From Dehalococcoidales bacterium (GTDB taxonomy: Bacteria; Chloroflexota; Dehalococcoidia; Dehalococcoidales; RBG-16-60-22), in assembly GCA_016930185.1 (NCBI GenBank), contig JAFGHK010000029.1, forward strand, positions 1 through 33,721: a stretch of 33,721 bases of DNA, read 5' to 3'. Below are positions 23,963 through 32,295 of the stretch, one piece after another (positions within the stretch are counted from its first letter, which is position 1; the number at the start of each line of letters is the position of its first letter). The translations under genes were made by a program, and so were the position numbers. Below the pieces are notes generated by a model. That model did not search any database. It had not been told where the DNA came from and was given only the letters and a program-made list of their open reading frames with translations.

Positions 23963-24694
23963 ATGATGCAGTCAGATTCCGATAGCATAAGTCTGTTAGT
24001 AATCGAGGAACAGGAAATCTTTCGGGAGTTGTATACCTATGTATTACCAAGAAATGCTAATATCGATGTACTGCGTGTCTCCGGCAATGGGGCAAAAGGC
24101 TCAATGATAAGGGCGGTCGCGGAACTCACTCCAGGCGTAATGCTCTTAAGTATTAAAAAACTGGATAACGATATTATCGAAGAACTGGAAAAGATCAGGA
24201 ACTCACACCCCAAGATGGGTATCGTAATATTAATCGTGAGTTACAGCTCGCAGGATATCGAGCTGTTACGCCGATTAGCACTCTGCGGTGAAAGCGGTAT
24301 GGCTCTATTCTTGAAGCAGTCCCTTGATAAAGTCGATCAGCTTTGCCAGACGGTTCTAGCAGTCAGCCAGGGGCAGGTCATTCTCGACCCACCGCTGGCT
24401 ACTTTTATGTTCGCCGGTAAACCAGAATGCCCCTTCCTGAAACAACTCACCACCCGCGAACTGGAAATTCTAAGCCTGCTCTCGCAGGGCTACACCAACT
24501 CGTCAATCGCCGATACCCTCTTCATCGATATCAAAACGGTGGAGCATCACCTTAACAGCATGTACAGCAAGCTCAAGGCCGACCCCGACTATAATACCAA
24601 GCACTTGAGAGTTAGCGCCGCCAGGTTATACCTGGAAAAAATGGGTGTGCTGTATCAGAAGGAAGAAACACTCGCTCAAGTCGGCTCCAAATAA
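23963..24694 (+). CDS. NarL/LuxR-family regulator with degenerate receiver
   Basis: This 243-residue protein starts at ATG 23963 behind AAAGGTAAAGAC. The N-terminal 130 residues have the receiver fold, but the phosphoacceptor is Ser63 (VMLLSIKKLD where VLLDIKMPxxD is usual) and the acidic pair is Glu15-Glu16; the Lys near 107 (FLKQS) remains. The C-terminus is a full LuxR-type helix-turn-helix (LTTRELEILSLLSQGYTN to IKTVEHHLNSMYSKL), so it should bind DNA. It cannot be switched by ordinary aspartyl phosphorylation. It is transcribed away from the archaellum operon and is the best candidate for its local regulator. Its stop codon abuts that of the convergent DUF5658-like gene. Confidence 0.92.
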   Translation: MMQSDSDSISLLVIEEQEIFRELYTYVLPRNANIDVLRVSGNGAKGSMIRAVAELTPGVMLLSIKKLDNDIIEELEKIRNSHPKMGIVILIVSYSSQDIELLRRLALCGESGMALFLKQSLDKVDQLCQTVLAVSQGQVILDPPLATFMFAGKPECPFLKQLTTRELEILSLLSQGYTNSSIADTLFIDIKTVEHHLNSMYSKLKADPDYNTKHLRVSAARLYLEKMGVLYQKEETLAQVGSK

Positions 24695-25012
24695 TTACTG
24701 AACTAAAAAGACAGCCAGCTCCTTGACATTCCAGATAACGACGAGCGCCAGCAGTAGAATTGAAGGAAGTAATAATTTGCCTGGTGAAATCCAGGCAATT
24801 ATTATTGGTATAAAAAACTTAACTAACACGAATAAGGCTGGTATTTGAATCAGGTATATAACCAGCGGATTTATCTCGGATAGCCCCAGGTTTATCGCCA
24901 CCAGCGTAAGAACCAGGTCAAGGACTCCCAGGAGAATGAATAAGACTTTCTCCCCGGTACATTTCTTAAAAGTTGCGGTGGAGTCCCAAAGACCTGCTAA
25001 TATCCTGCTCAT
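24695..25012 (-). CDS. Small integral membrane protein, DUF5658-like
   Basis: This 105-residue protein has three hydrophobic segments: VLFILLGVLDLVLTLVAI, VIYLIQIPALFVLVKFFIPIIIAW and LPSILLLALVVIWNV. The motif D-x4-L-x6-G-x-x-E-x-N-P-L (DLVLTLVAINLGLSEINPL) matches the DUF5658 pattern of small membrane proteins of unknown function. The ribosome binding site (AGAGGTGAT) is modest. It lies 33 bp after the EthD-like gene and may be co-transcribed with it. Confidence 0.75.
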   Translation of the reverse strand: MSRILAGLWDSTATFKKCTGEKVLFILLGVLDLVLTLVAINLGLSEINPLVIYLIQIPALFVLVKFFIPIIIAWISPGKLLLPSILLLALVVIWNVKELAVFLVQ

Positions 25013-25045
25013 AGGGCTTTATCACCTCTACCCTTGTAAGAGAGT

Positions 25046-25381
25046 TTAAGCCTCCCAGCTTTGTATCGGCTCGCAGCTGACCGCCCACTTGATATCAATC
25101 ATCTCGTCTTTCCAGGTTTCCTGCATCTCTCCGATGGCTGCTTTAAATTCGGGACTGACGGAAAGTCCGTCTAAATCTTCCCTCGTATCGAATTCATAAA
25201 TCGCTATATATCTGGGTTTTTTCGTTTTTTCATCCAGTATCTTGTAGCGGGTCACTTTCTTAATTCCCTCGTACTTCATCAGCAGCGGAATGTGCACTTC
25301 GTTATACCACTGATTAAACCTCGCATCGTTTTTTGTGGTGCATTCCGTAGCCACTATGTTTAAAACTCTGGATTTAGACAT
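25046..25381 (-). CDS. EthD-like dimeric alpha/beta-barrel protein
   Basis: This 111-residue protein has the ferredoxin-like fold pattern of the EthD / dimeric alpha-beta barrel group. FNQWYNEVHIPLLMKYEGIKK has the N-x-x-H-x-P helix typical of EthD-like proteins, followed by YIAIYEFDTREDL and a C-terminal helix and strand. It starts behind AAGGAG. Such proteins act on or carry small aromatic or polyketide-like molecules, often next to dehydrogenases; a divergent zinc alcohol dehydrogenase lies about 160 bp away. The substrate is unknown. Confidence 0.8.
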   Translation of the reverse strand: MSKSRVLNIVATECTTKNDARFNQWYNEVHIPLLMKYEGIKKVTRYKILDEKTKKPRYIAIYEFDTREDLDGLSVSPEFKAAIGEMQETWKDEMIDIKWAVSCEPIQSWEA

Positions 25382-25541
25382 GGTCGCTCCTTTCCAGACA
25401 TATTAATCATTTTCCCCGCTCCCAATATAATGATAAGTTCTAATATCTTTCATTGTCAAATAAGCCGGGGTGAATTTGACTTTATTCCTCGGGGTAAATA
25501 GACTGGTGATACTGATACGAAAGGACTTAAAGGAGGACGAC

Positions 25542-26618
25542 TTGAAAGCCGCAGTCTGTTATGAAGTAGGTAAGCCGCTGGTTGTTGAAGAAATAGATCT
25601 GGACCCACCTGAAGCAGGCGAGGTAAAAGTCAGGATAGCAGCCACCGCCGTCTGCCATAGCGATATCCATATATTAAGGGGCGACCTCCCCGAAAAACTG
25701 CCGACTGTCGGTGGACATGAATCGGCCGGCTGGGTGGAGGATATAGGCAGGGGAGTGACTGGTTTCAAGAAGGGAGACCCCGTTGTTGTCTCGCTGCTGG
25801 TTTCCTGCGGCAAGTGTAAGTACTGTCAGACGGGCCGCAGCCACCAGTGCAACGCTGCCTGGCCGATGGACACCGGGACGCGTATACATAATAAAAAAGG
25901 GCAAGACCTTTCCATGCTGTTTAAGACTGGCAGCTTCGCCGAATATACCGTCGTCAACCAGTCCCAGTTGGTGAAAATACCCGCTGACATGCCGATGGAC
26001 AGGGCCTGCATGCTGGCTTGCGGTGTTATTACCGGGTTTGGAGCGGTCGTCAATCGCGCCAGAGTGCCCGTGATGAGCAGCTGCGTTATCATCGGTAACG
26101 GTGGCGTCGGCCTTAACGCGGTGCAGGGAGCCGCCATATCCGGGGCGAATCCGGTTATTGCCGTTGATATATCCGATAAAAAACTGGAGGCTGCCAAAAC
26201 TTTCGGAGCTACGCATACGGTCAACGCCTCAAAGGTTGATGCGGTTAAGGAGGTTCAGAAGATAACCGGAGGCGGGGCCGAATACGTCTTTATTACCGTC
26301 GGCAGCACCGACGCCATATCCCAGGGACTTGCAATGTCCGGGGTGCAGGGCATGACCGTAGTCGTCGGCCTCCCTAAAATCACCGATTCCCTGGATATAT
26401 CTCCTTTAATGTTTATCAAGGATGAAAGAACGCTTACCGGCAGCTACATGGGCAGTACCCAGCTGCATACGGAGATACCAAAGCTCGTGGACCTTTATAA
26501 GGCCGGCATTCTCAAGCTGGATGAATTAATCACCGCCCGTTATCCCCTGGAGCAAATCAATGAAGCCATCGAGTCGGTGGAAAATGGCGAAGCCCTGCGC
26601 AACATAATTGTCTTTTGA
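25542..26618 (+). CDS. Zinc-dependent alcohol dehydrogenase (MDR superfamily)
   Basis: The likely start is TTG 25542 (LKAAVCYEVG), which has AAAGGAGG six bases upstream and matches the usual N-terminus of the family; the track's start 24 codons earlier gives an extra stretch without similarity. The product is 358 residues. The catalytic zinc ligands are Cys in AVCHSD, His-Glu in GGHES and Cys in ACGVITG; the structural zinc site is CGKCKYCQTGRSHQC. The NAD-binding motif is IIGNGGVGLNAVQ. It oxidises alcohols or reduces aldehydes with NAD(P) in the cytoplasm. The transcript ends at a strong terminator just downstream. Confidence 0.93.
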   Translation: MKAAVCYEVGKPLVVEEIDLDPPEAGEVKVRIAATAVCHSDIHILRGDLPEKLPTVGGHESAGWVEDIGRGVTGFKKGDPVVVSLLVSCGKCKYCQTGRSHQCNAAWPMDTGTRIHNKKGQDLSMLFKTGSFAEYTVVNQSQLVKIPADMPMDRACMLACGVITGFGAVVNRARVPVMSSCVIIGNGGVGLNAVQGAAISGANPVIAVDISDKKLEAAKTFGATHTVNASKVDAVKEVQKITGGGAEYVFITVGSTDAISQGLAMSGVQGMTVVVGLPKITDSLDISPLMFIKDERTLTGSYMGSTQLHTEIPKLVDLYKAGILKLDELITARYPLEQINEAIESVENGEALRNIIVF

Positions 26619-26639
26619 AATATAGTGAAACAAAAGGGT

Positions 26640-26668
26640 AGGGGCGAACCTGACTCGCCCCTTTTTTA
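26640..26668 (+). terminator. Intrinsic terminator after alcohol dehydrogenase
   Basis: AGGGGCGA pairs with TCGCCCCT around a seven-base loop, followed by TTTTTT. It lies 21 bp after the dehydrogenase stop, in a convergent gap with the molybdoenzyme operon. Confidence 0.9.
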
Positions 26669-26699
26669 TTAATCGTAATCAACTATTAGATAACGACAG

Positions 26700-28838
26700 T
26701 TATTCTTCTTTTTCGTCTTCCGCCTTATATACTTTACATAATAGTGCAGTTAGGTCCGGTGAGCCGTACATGGGGTCGCAGTGATTGTTGTCCGTCAGCA
26801 CATTGGGGTTGGACTTTAAAAGTCCGTGTAGCGGCCCTGGCGATTCTGGATAGAAGCAGTTGGCTGTCGCCATGACAACCCCAGGTAAAATACCCGGGAA
26901 AAGTCGCGCTTTCTGCTTGATTTTACCGCGCGGACTTTCAATCCACGCCCAGTCACCGTCCTCGATGCCGAACTCACTGGCAGTATCGGGGTGTATCTGC
27001 ATCACCGGGTCTTTCTGGAAGCTGCGCAGCCACGGTATGTTCCGATACTGCGAAAGGAAGTAGAAAGGCTGGCGGTAGCCCGTAGTAAGGACCAGCGGGT
27101 ATTCCTTGGCCAGTTCCGGGGTTGATAAGGGGCTCTCTCCCGGCTCCTGGAAGTAGGGCAGCGGGTCGTAGCCAAGGTTCTCCAGCACCGTCGAGTACAG
27201 CTCCATCTTGCCGGTCGGCGTGGGGAACCCCCCGCCCTTCCGCCAGTAATCGGTCTTGTATTTGTAATATATCTGGTCTTTGCCCATCCGTGCGTGGACG
27301 ACTTTCTTGCTGAAGTCTTTCCAGGTCATGTTGCCTTTTTTAAGCTGGTAGTCCAGCATCTTTTCTACGTTCTCGAACCAGTATTCAGGCGCTACCCTTT
27401 TGCCCACCTCGTTGAATATCTTGCTGTCCTGCCAGGCTTCTCCTGGTGGGTCCACCACTCTATTGTGGGCTTCTATCATGAATCGCGGATGCATATCGAA
27501 AATATCGTCGATTTCCAGCCAGTGTGCTGCCGGCAGGACGATATCGGCGATTTCCGCCATCGGTCCCATGAACTGGTCGGCGTGGACAAGGAATTCCACA
27601 TTCTTCAATGCCTGCATTACCTCTTTGGTATTGGCTAGATGTAATATCTGCTGGCCGCCTACGCTGAACCATACCTTGATAACCGAGTTGCCGTTTAACA
27701 GTTGCTTGATGACTGTATCCGAGTGCGCGGTGCGGGCGGCGCCCATTTTGTATTGCTCGCTCCCCACGATGCCCCTGCGCATCTCGTCGGTAATCGGTAT
27801 TTCTGTGAAGAAGTCCTCACGCTGGCCGGTATCAGGCGGCACCCAGGAAATCATGCTGCCCGGTCGCTCGATGTTGCCGGTCACGCCGAGCAGGCAGATA
27901 ATCGACCTTATTGTCTGGCCGCAGTTAGCCTGCCGCTCCAGCGAGCTGCCTATCTGTATGCAGCCCGGCGTGTCGATGGCGAACATTCTGGCGGCCTTGA
28001 CGATGTCCTCGGCCTTCAGCCACGTTATTTTCGCGGCGCGTTCCGGCGTGTATTCCTTCACTCTTTCAGCGAGCTTGTCGAAGCCGTAAGTCCATTTCTC
28101 GACGAACTCTTTATCTATCAGTCCATCGTTGATGATGACGTTAATCATCGCCAGTGCCAGGGCGGCGTCCGTTCCCGGCCTGATCTGCAGCCAGAGCGTC
28201 GCTCTTGAAGAAAGCGCCGTTTCCCGCGGGTCAACGACGATGAGGTTCTTGACGTGTTTCAGGCTGTTTAAAAACCATACCGCCATTTCGCCGTCGGCGC
28301 TGCTTATTTCCAGTTGCTTTGCCCAGGATATCTGCGTCTTGGGGAACTCCCCGCCCCACCCGTGGTAGTCGCAGTAAAGCCTGCCGTAGCCGGTGACCAG
28401 CCCGTAAAGGCCCAGTCTCGGACTGTGGCAGATGTACCCGGGCGTGATGATATTGGCTGTGCCGATGGAGCGGGCAAAGCGGTGGGTGTATTCGTTATAG
28501 CCCCTCCCCGTTCCCTGTGATACGGCGATTGAGCTGGGCCCGTGTTTAGCGATGGACTCCTTCATCTTCTGCTCGATTGTGTCCAGAGCCTCGTCCCAGC
28601 TGATGCGCTTCCATTTACCTTCGCCCTTTTCACCCGTCCTCTTGAGGGGGTAAAGCAGCCTGTCCGGGTGGTTGACGTGCTGGATGCTGGATAGCCCCTT
28701 GGAGCACATCGTGCCCAGGGTCGGTGCTTCCGGGTTGCCCTCTATATGGATGATTTTCCCGTCCTCAACGGTTGCCAGTACGCCGCAGCCTCCGTGACAG
28801 CTCTTGCAGGTTGTCTTGATTACTTTTCTTTCTCCCAT
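26700..28838 (-). CDS. Molybdopterin oxidoreductase catalytic subunit (DMSO reductase family)
   Basis: This 712-residue protein has an N-terminal 4Fe-4S site (C11-x2-C14-x3-C18-x26-C45) followed by typical family landmarks: RISWDEAL, SQGTGRGYNEY, IICLLGVTGNIERPG and, in the C-terminal molybdopterin-binding domain, LVLTTGYRQPF. Cys in YICHSPR is the likely molybdenum ligand. No twin-arginine signal is visible: the protein starts MGERKVIKTTC, so it may work on the cytoplasmic side or be cut short at the start. It lies downstream of its FeS (29796) and membrane (28919) subunits, making a three-part respiratory oxidoreductase of the polysulfide/thiosulfate reductase type. The substrate is unknown. 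Confidence 0.92.
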   Translation of the reverse strand: MGERKVIKTTCKSCHGGCGVLATVEDGKIIHIEGNPEAPTLGTMCSKGLSSIQHVNHPDRLLYPLKRTGEKGEGKWKRISWDEALDTIEQKMKESIAKHGPSSIAVSQGTGRGYNEYTHRFARSIGTANIITPGYICHSPRLGLYGLVTGYGRLYCDYHGWGGEFPKTQISWAKQLEISSADGEMAVWFLNSLKHVKNLIVVDPRETALSSRATLWLQIRPGTDAALALAMINVIINDGLIDKEFVEKWTYGFDKLAERVKEYTPERAAKITWLKAEDIVKAARMFAIDTPGCIQIGSSLERQANCGQTIRSIICLLGVTGNIERPGSMISWVPPDTGQREDFFTEIPITDEMRRGIVGSEQYKMGAARTAHSDTVIKQLLNGNSVIKVWFSVGGQQILHLANTKEVMQALKNVEFLVHADQFMGPMAEIADIVLPAAHWLEIDDIFDMHPRFMIEAHNRVVDPPGEAWQDSKIFNEVGKRVAPEYWFENVEKMLDYQLKKGNMTWKDFSKKVVHARMGKDQIYYKYKTDYWRKGGGFPTPTGKMELYSTVLENLGYDPLPYFQEPGESPLSTPELAKEYPLVLTTGYRQPFYFLSQYRNIPWLRSFQKDPVMQIHPDTASEFGIEDGDWAWIESPRGKIKQKARLFPGILPGVVMATANCFYPESPGPLHGLLKSNPNVLTDNNHCDPMYGSPDLTALLCKVYKAEDEKEE

Positions 28839-28918
28839 GGTTCTCTATCTTTCCAAAAAATATTATACTTTATTGCTTAACTAATGTGGATAGTGCGTGT
28901 TCGTTGTTCGGCTGGCCG

Positions 28919-29794
28919 CTATTGGGGTTTGGCGACCAGCGGTTTATAGGCGCCGGCCTTAAGGACGACGTATCTCAATGCCAGACCGCCGATAATCTCG
29001 CAGACGACGCCAGTAACAAGGACAATCGAGGACATATCGTTCAATATCATTCCGGCCAGTGCGATTCCCAGCGGTATTATGATGCCCAGTAAAACGATGC
29101 CTATCCAGAATATAGGCGCGCTGTGACCGCGCAGCTGCTCCAGGACCGACTGCTTGCTGGTGCCTTCTTTAACTGATGCCTGCCAGAGGTAGATGCCGAT
29201 TAACAGCACGTTGGCTAACAGCAGCCACCGACTCCCCGTTTCGGCGGCGGCCAGGTTGATATCGCCCCCGTTGAGCGCGATAATCACCGATAGCCCGAAT
29301 CCGCCCAGCAGTCCGCAAAAAATAAACAGTATTGGCAAAAGGGTTGAGTTCCAGAACGGCACCCCTTTGATGTTTTTCAAAATTATGCCGGTGTAAAGCG
29401 CCACGGCAAAGGCCATGATTCCGGCCAGCGTCTTGAAAGCGATTTCGGCGGCGCTACCGGGTAGCCAGTGGGTCAGCATCATCTGTATTGCCCCGAAGAT
29501 AACGAAAAGCATCACGAAGATAAAACCCCTCGCCAGCCATGAAGTCTGCGGCCTGGTAATAATCCTCCAGAACCGCAGCGGCTTACCTAGGTAAACAAGG
29601 TGTGTTCCCCCCTTGATGACGGCGATTATCAGCCAGCTTACCAGCATGCCCCACAGGCTGTTGAAATAAAGCGATACTAAATATAAACCCCCGCCCAGGC
29701 CCCCGGCGTAGAAAGCTATCCAGAGGAATATCCCCCGGCGGTCTATCCACTCCGTCTGGCGGGTGTAGTTAATCATCCATTGATGTGCTTCCAC
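28919..29794 (-). CDS. NrfD/PsrC-type membrane subunit
   Basis: This 291-residue, strongly hydrophobic protein has about eight membrane segments, and an N-terminal Trp-x-Asp-x-Arg-Gly (WIDRRGIFLWIAFYAGGLGGG) typical of NrfD/PsrC anchors that exchange electrons with quinones. The frame begins at GTG 29794, one base after the stop of the FeS gene; ATG 29776 is an alternative start and neither has an ideal ribosome binding site, so translation is probably coupled. It anchors the molybdoenzyme complex in the membrane. Confidence 0.9.
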   Translation of the reverse strand: MEAHQWMINYTRQTEWIDRRGIFLWIAFYAGGLGGGLYLVSLYFNSLWGMLVSWLIIAVIKGGTHLVYLGKPLRFWRIITRPQTSWLARGFIFVMLFVIFGAIQMMLTHWLPGSAAEIAFKTLAGIMAFAVALYTGIILKNIKGVPFWNSTLLPILFIFCGLLGGFGLSVIIALNGGDINLAAAETGSRWLLLANVLLIGIYLWQASVKEGTSKQSVLEQLRGHSAPIFWIGIVLLGIIIPLGIALAGMILNDMSSIVLVTGVVCEIIGGLALRYVVLKAGAYKPLVAKPQ

Positions 29795-29795
29795 T

Positions 29796-30521
29796 TTACT
29801 CGCCCACTCCTATCGCTTCGGGTTCTTTTTCCGGTTTGTCATCGACCTTTGGTTCGTCCGACTGTCCTATTTTCCCGTCTATAAAGAAAACGGAGGGGTC
29901 AGTATTGTATTCAGGATGCAGCTGGAAACCCTTCTTTTCGCGTATCAAACGGGATACCTCGCTGTCGGGGTCGTCGAGGTCTCCGAATGTCAGTGCTCTG
30001 GCCGGGCAGGTGTTCACGCAGGCGGGCGTGGCCTCGCGGTCGACACCCGGTTTAAGTCCTTTGGCCAGACCGGCGTCGATTCTCTCGGCGCAGAAATTGC
30101 ATTTTTCGGTCGTCCCTATCTGGTGCTTATAGAGCTTCTTACCCGCTTTTTCAAAGTCGGTAACTACTCTGCCCGGGAAAAAGCCCTGGTCTTTGTCTTT
30201 GGAGAGAAAAGTGCGGTTCTGGTAGGGGCAGGCTACAATGCAGTAGCGGCAGCCGACACATTTGTCCTGGTCCACCGTTACTATGCCGTCTTCGCGGCGC
30301 GTTGTGGCCCCGGTCGGGCATACCTCAACGCAGGGCGCGTCCTTACACTGGTTGCAGCGTACGGAATACGTCGATACGGTAGGGCTGTCGCCTCCCGTCT
30401 CCATTGCCACCAGCCTGGGCCAGTTTATGCCCATCGGCAGGAAATGCTCGATTCTGCAGGCTGCAATACAGGCATAGCAGCGCACGCATTTAGATAAGTC
30501 AACTACCATTCCCCATCTCAT
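29796..30521 (-). CDS. 4Fe-4S ferredoxin electron-transfer subunit (PsrB/DmsB type)
   Basis: This 241-residue protein has four cysteine groups for four 4Fe-4S clusters: CVRCYACIAAC, CNQCKDAPCVEVCP, CVGCRYCIVACP and CNFC...CVNTCP. This is the pattern of the electron-transfer subunit of complex iron-sulfur molybdoenzymes, linking the NrfD-type anchor to the molybdenum site. It is the first gene of the operon, with AGGAGG upstream of ATG 30521 and a near-consensus promoter only about 20 bp further. The C-terminus is long and acidic. Confidence 0.94.
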   Translation of the reverse strand: MRWGMVVDLSKCVRCYACIAACRIEHFLPMGINWPRLVAMETGGDSPTVSTYSVRCNQCKDAPCVEVCPTGATTRREDGIVTVDQDKCVGCRYCIVACPYQNRTFLSKDKDQGFFPGRVVTDFEKAGKKLYKHQIGTTEKCNFCAERIDAGLAKGLKPGVDREATPACVNTCPARALTFGDLDDPDSEVSRLIREKKGFQLHPEYNTDPSVFFIDGKIGQSDEPKVDDKPEKEPEAIGVGE

Positions 30522-30541
30522 CGTAGTTTACCTCCTTGTTT

Positions 30542-30570
30542 ATAATATCATAATGCATAGTAGTTGTCAA
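30542..30570 (-). promoter_or_regulatory. Near-consensus sigma-70 promoter for the molybdoenzyme operon
   Basis: On the minus strand TTGACA (30570-30565) and TATTAT (30547-30542) are 17 bp apart. Transcription would start near 30535, giving a very short leader of about 14 nt. This is the best bacterial promoter in the window and an argument that the contig is bacterial. Confidence 0.8.
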
Positions 30571-30580
30571 TAGTTAATAA

Positions 30581-30653
30581 TCAAAACGTAGAAATATTAT
30601 CAAATATATGTGCAAAGCTGGTATTAATATCATAATATAATGCTCAAAACGTA
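30581..30653. repeat. Direct repeat TCAAAACGTA (two copies) in divergent promoter region
   Basis: TCAAAACGTA occurs at 30581-30590 and 30644-30653, 63 bp apart. A second repeat, TAATATCATAAT, occurs at 30543-30554 and 30625-30636. They flank the promoters of the molybdoenzyme operon and the esterase and may bind a shared regulator. Confidence 0.45.
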
Positions 30654-30688
30654 ATTTGGTTGTACGATTTTTCCATTGCACAAACGAA

Positions 30689-30697
30689 TGGTATAAT
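30689..30697 (+). promoter_or_regulatory. Extended -10 promoter for carboxylesterase
   Basis: TGGTATAAT is a full extended -10 element (TG-N-TATAAT) with a poor -35 region, 42 bp upstream of the start codon at 30740. Confidence 0.6.
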
Positions 30698-30739
30698 AGA
30701 CCGACAACTTTTTAGTTAAAACAGTATACGGAGGTATTG

Positions 30740-32287
30740 ATGAGCGCTGAAAAACAGGCTATTGTAACGACTAAGAACGGTAAACTTGAGGGCTATACTC
30801 AAGACGGTCTCTATGTTTTCAAGGGGGTTCCATACGCCGCCCCGCCCGTGGGTAGCTTACGCTGGCTGCCGCCCCAACCCCCCGAATCTTGGAGCGGCGT
30901 TCGGCCTGCCAAGGAATTCGATGCCATTGCCCCACAGAACGCCATGCCATTTAAAGCTCCCGGAATGTTCGCTTTTGATGAGCAGCTTCAGGATGAAAGC
31001 TGCCTTTTCCTGAATATCTGGACGCCCGGCCTTGACGGTGCCCGTCGTCCTGTCATGTTCTGGATTCACGGCGGTGCCTTTATCATCGGCTCGGGCACCG
31101 AGCCTTTCCTTGAAAACGGCGAGCTGGTCAGGCGCGGCGATATCGTCCTGGTCAGTATCAACTACCGCATGGGCGCGTACGGATTTATGAACCTTAAAGA
31201 ACTAACCGGGGGTAAAATACCGGCCACCGGTAATGAAGGATTGCTCGACCAGGTTGCGGCGTTGGATTGGGTGCATGATAACATCGCCGCCTTCGGGGGC
31301 GACCCGGATAATATCACTGTATTTGGTTTTTCTGCCGGCGGTATGAGCATCGGCTGTCTCTTGGGCATGCCTGCGGCCCGCGGCAAGTTCCACAAGACCA
31401 TTAACCGCAGCGGCGCGGCTAATACTGTCGATACGCTGGATAGCGCCGTTAAGATATCGAGGGGTTATTTAAAAATACTAAATGTGAAAGAAAATGATAT
31501 CGATTCTTTGCGTAAACTGACCACACAGCAGCTTATGGATGCACAGCAGGAGCTGGGCAACAGGCTGCGGGAGACGGAATACCGTATTACCCCGTTCCAG
31601 CCCGTTGTCGACGGAGAGGTTATCCCGGAATGGCCTCTCGAAGCTATCAGGAAGGGCTCGGCTAAAAACGTTTCCGTTATGGCCGGTAATATGCTCGATG
31701 AGATGAAGGCGATGACGATGATGGACCCCGCCACGAGTAATATGAGTGAAGAGGATTTGCTCAAGAGGCTAAACGACCTGCTACCGCTGGAGTCAGTGCC
31801 AGACATAGTAAAGCTTTACCGTGGAATTTTGGAGAAACGCGGCGAAAAACTGTCTCCGGCTAATATCATGGGCACCTTAAATGTCGCCCTTATGTTCCGT
31901 ATTCCGACCATCCGACTTATCGAGGCCCAGCGAGACGTCGGTGCGCCGGCTTATAATTACCTGTTTACCTATAAATCGCCGGCGATGGGCGGCGTCCTGG
32001 GCGCGATGCACGGGGTTGATAATCCCTTCCTCTTCGGGCAGCTCGACCCCAATTTAACCGGTAACGGACCGGAAGCCCGGAGTCTTGCCGTAAGAGTGCA
32101 GGATGCCTGTGTTGCCTTTGCCCGCACCGGCGACCCGTCATGTAAAAGTGCCGGGAAATGGCCGGTCTATGGCAAAGACCGCATGACGATGATTTTCGAT
32201 GTCAATACCCGCGTCGAGGCTGACCCGTATCAAGAGGAACGCTTGGCCTGGGAGACTAATAGACTGACACACACCCGGCCGCTGTAA
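30740..32287 (+). CDS. Type-B carboxylesterase
   Basis: The start is taken as ATG 30740 (MSAEKQ), with GGAGG five bases upstream; the track uses the TTG just before. The 515-residue protein has the type-B carboxylesterase landmarks: FKGVPYAAPPVGSLRW, ESCLFLNIWTP, PVMFWIHGGAFIIGSG (oxyanion hole), the nucleophile Ser in VFGFSAGGMS, and a His in AMHGVDNPFLFG near residue 418. The usual GESAGG is GFSAGG here. No signal peptide is present, so it is probably cytoplasmic. It hydrolyses carboxylic esters; the natural substrate is unknown. Confidence 0.93.
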   Translation: MSAEKQAIVTTKNGKLEGYTQDGLYVFKGVPYAAPPVGSLRWLPPQPPESWSGVRPAKEFDAIAPQNAMPFKAPGMFAFDEQLQDESCLFLNIWTPGLDGARRPVMFWIHGGAFIIGSGTEPFLENGELVRRGDIVLVSINYRMGAYGFMNLKELTGGKIPATGNEGLLDQVAALDWVHDNIAAFGGDPDNITVFGFSAGGMSIGCLLGMPAARGKFHKTINRSGAANTVDTLDSAVKISRGYLKILNVKENDIDSLRKLTTQQLMDAQQELGNRLRETEYRITPFQPVVDGEVIPEWPLEAIRKGSAKNVSVMAGNMLDEMKAMTMMDPATSNMSEEDLLKRLNDLLPLESVPDIVKLYRGILEKRGEKLSPANIMGTLNVALMFRIPTIRLIEAQRDVGAPAYNYLFTYKSPAMGGVLGAMHGVDNPFLFGQLDPNLTGNGPEARSLAVRVQDACVAFARTGDPSCKSAGKWPVYGKDRMTMIFDVNTRVEADPYQEERLAWETNRLTHTRPL

Positions 32288-32295
32288 ATTATACT

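Noticed and set aside
30565-30590. FNR/CRP-type site near the molybdoenzyme promoter
   Set aside because: Only one half (ATCAA) matches; the other half is too far from TTGAT.
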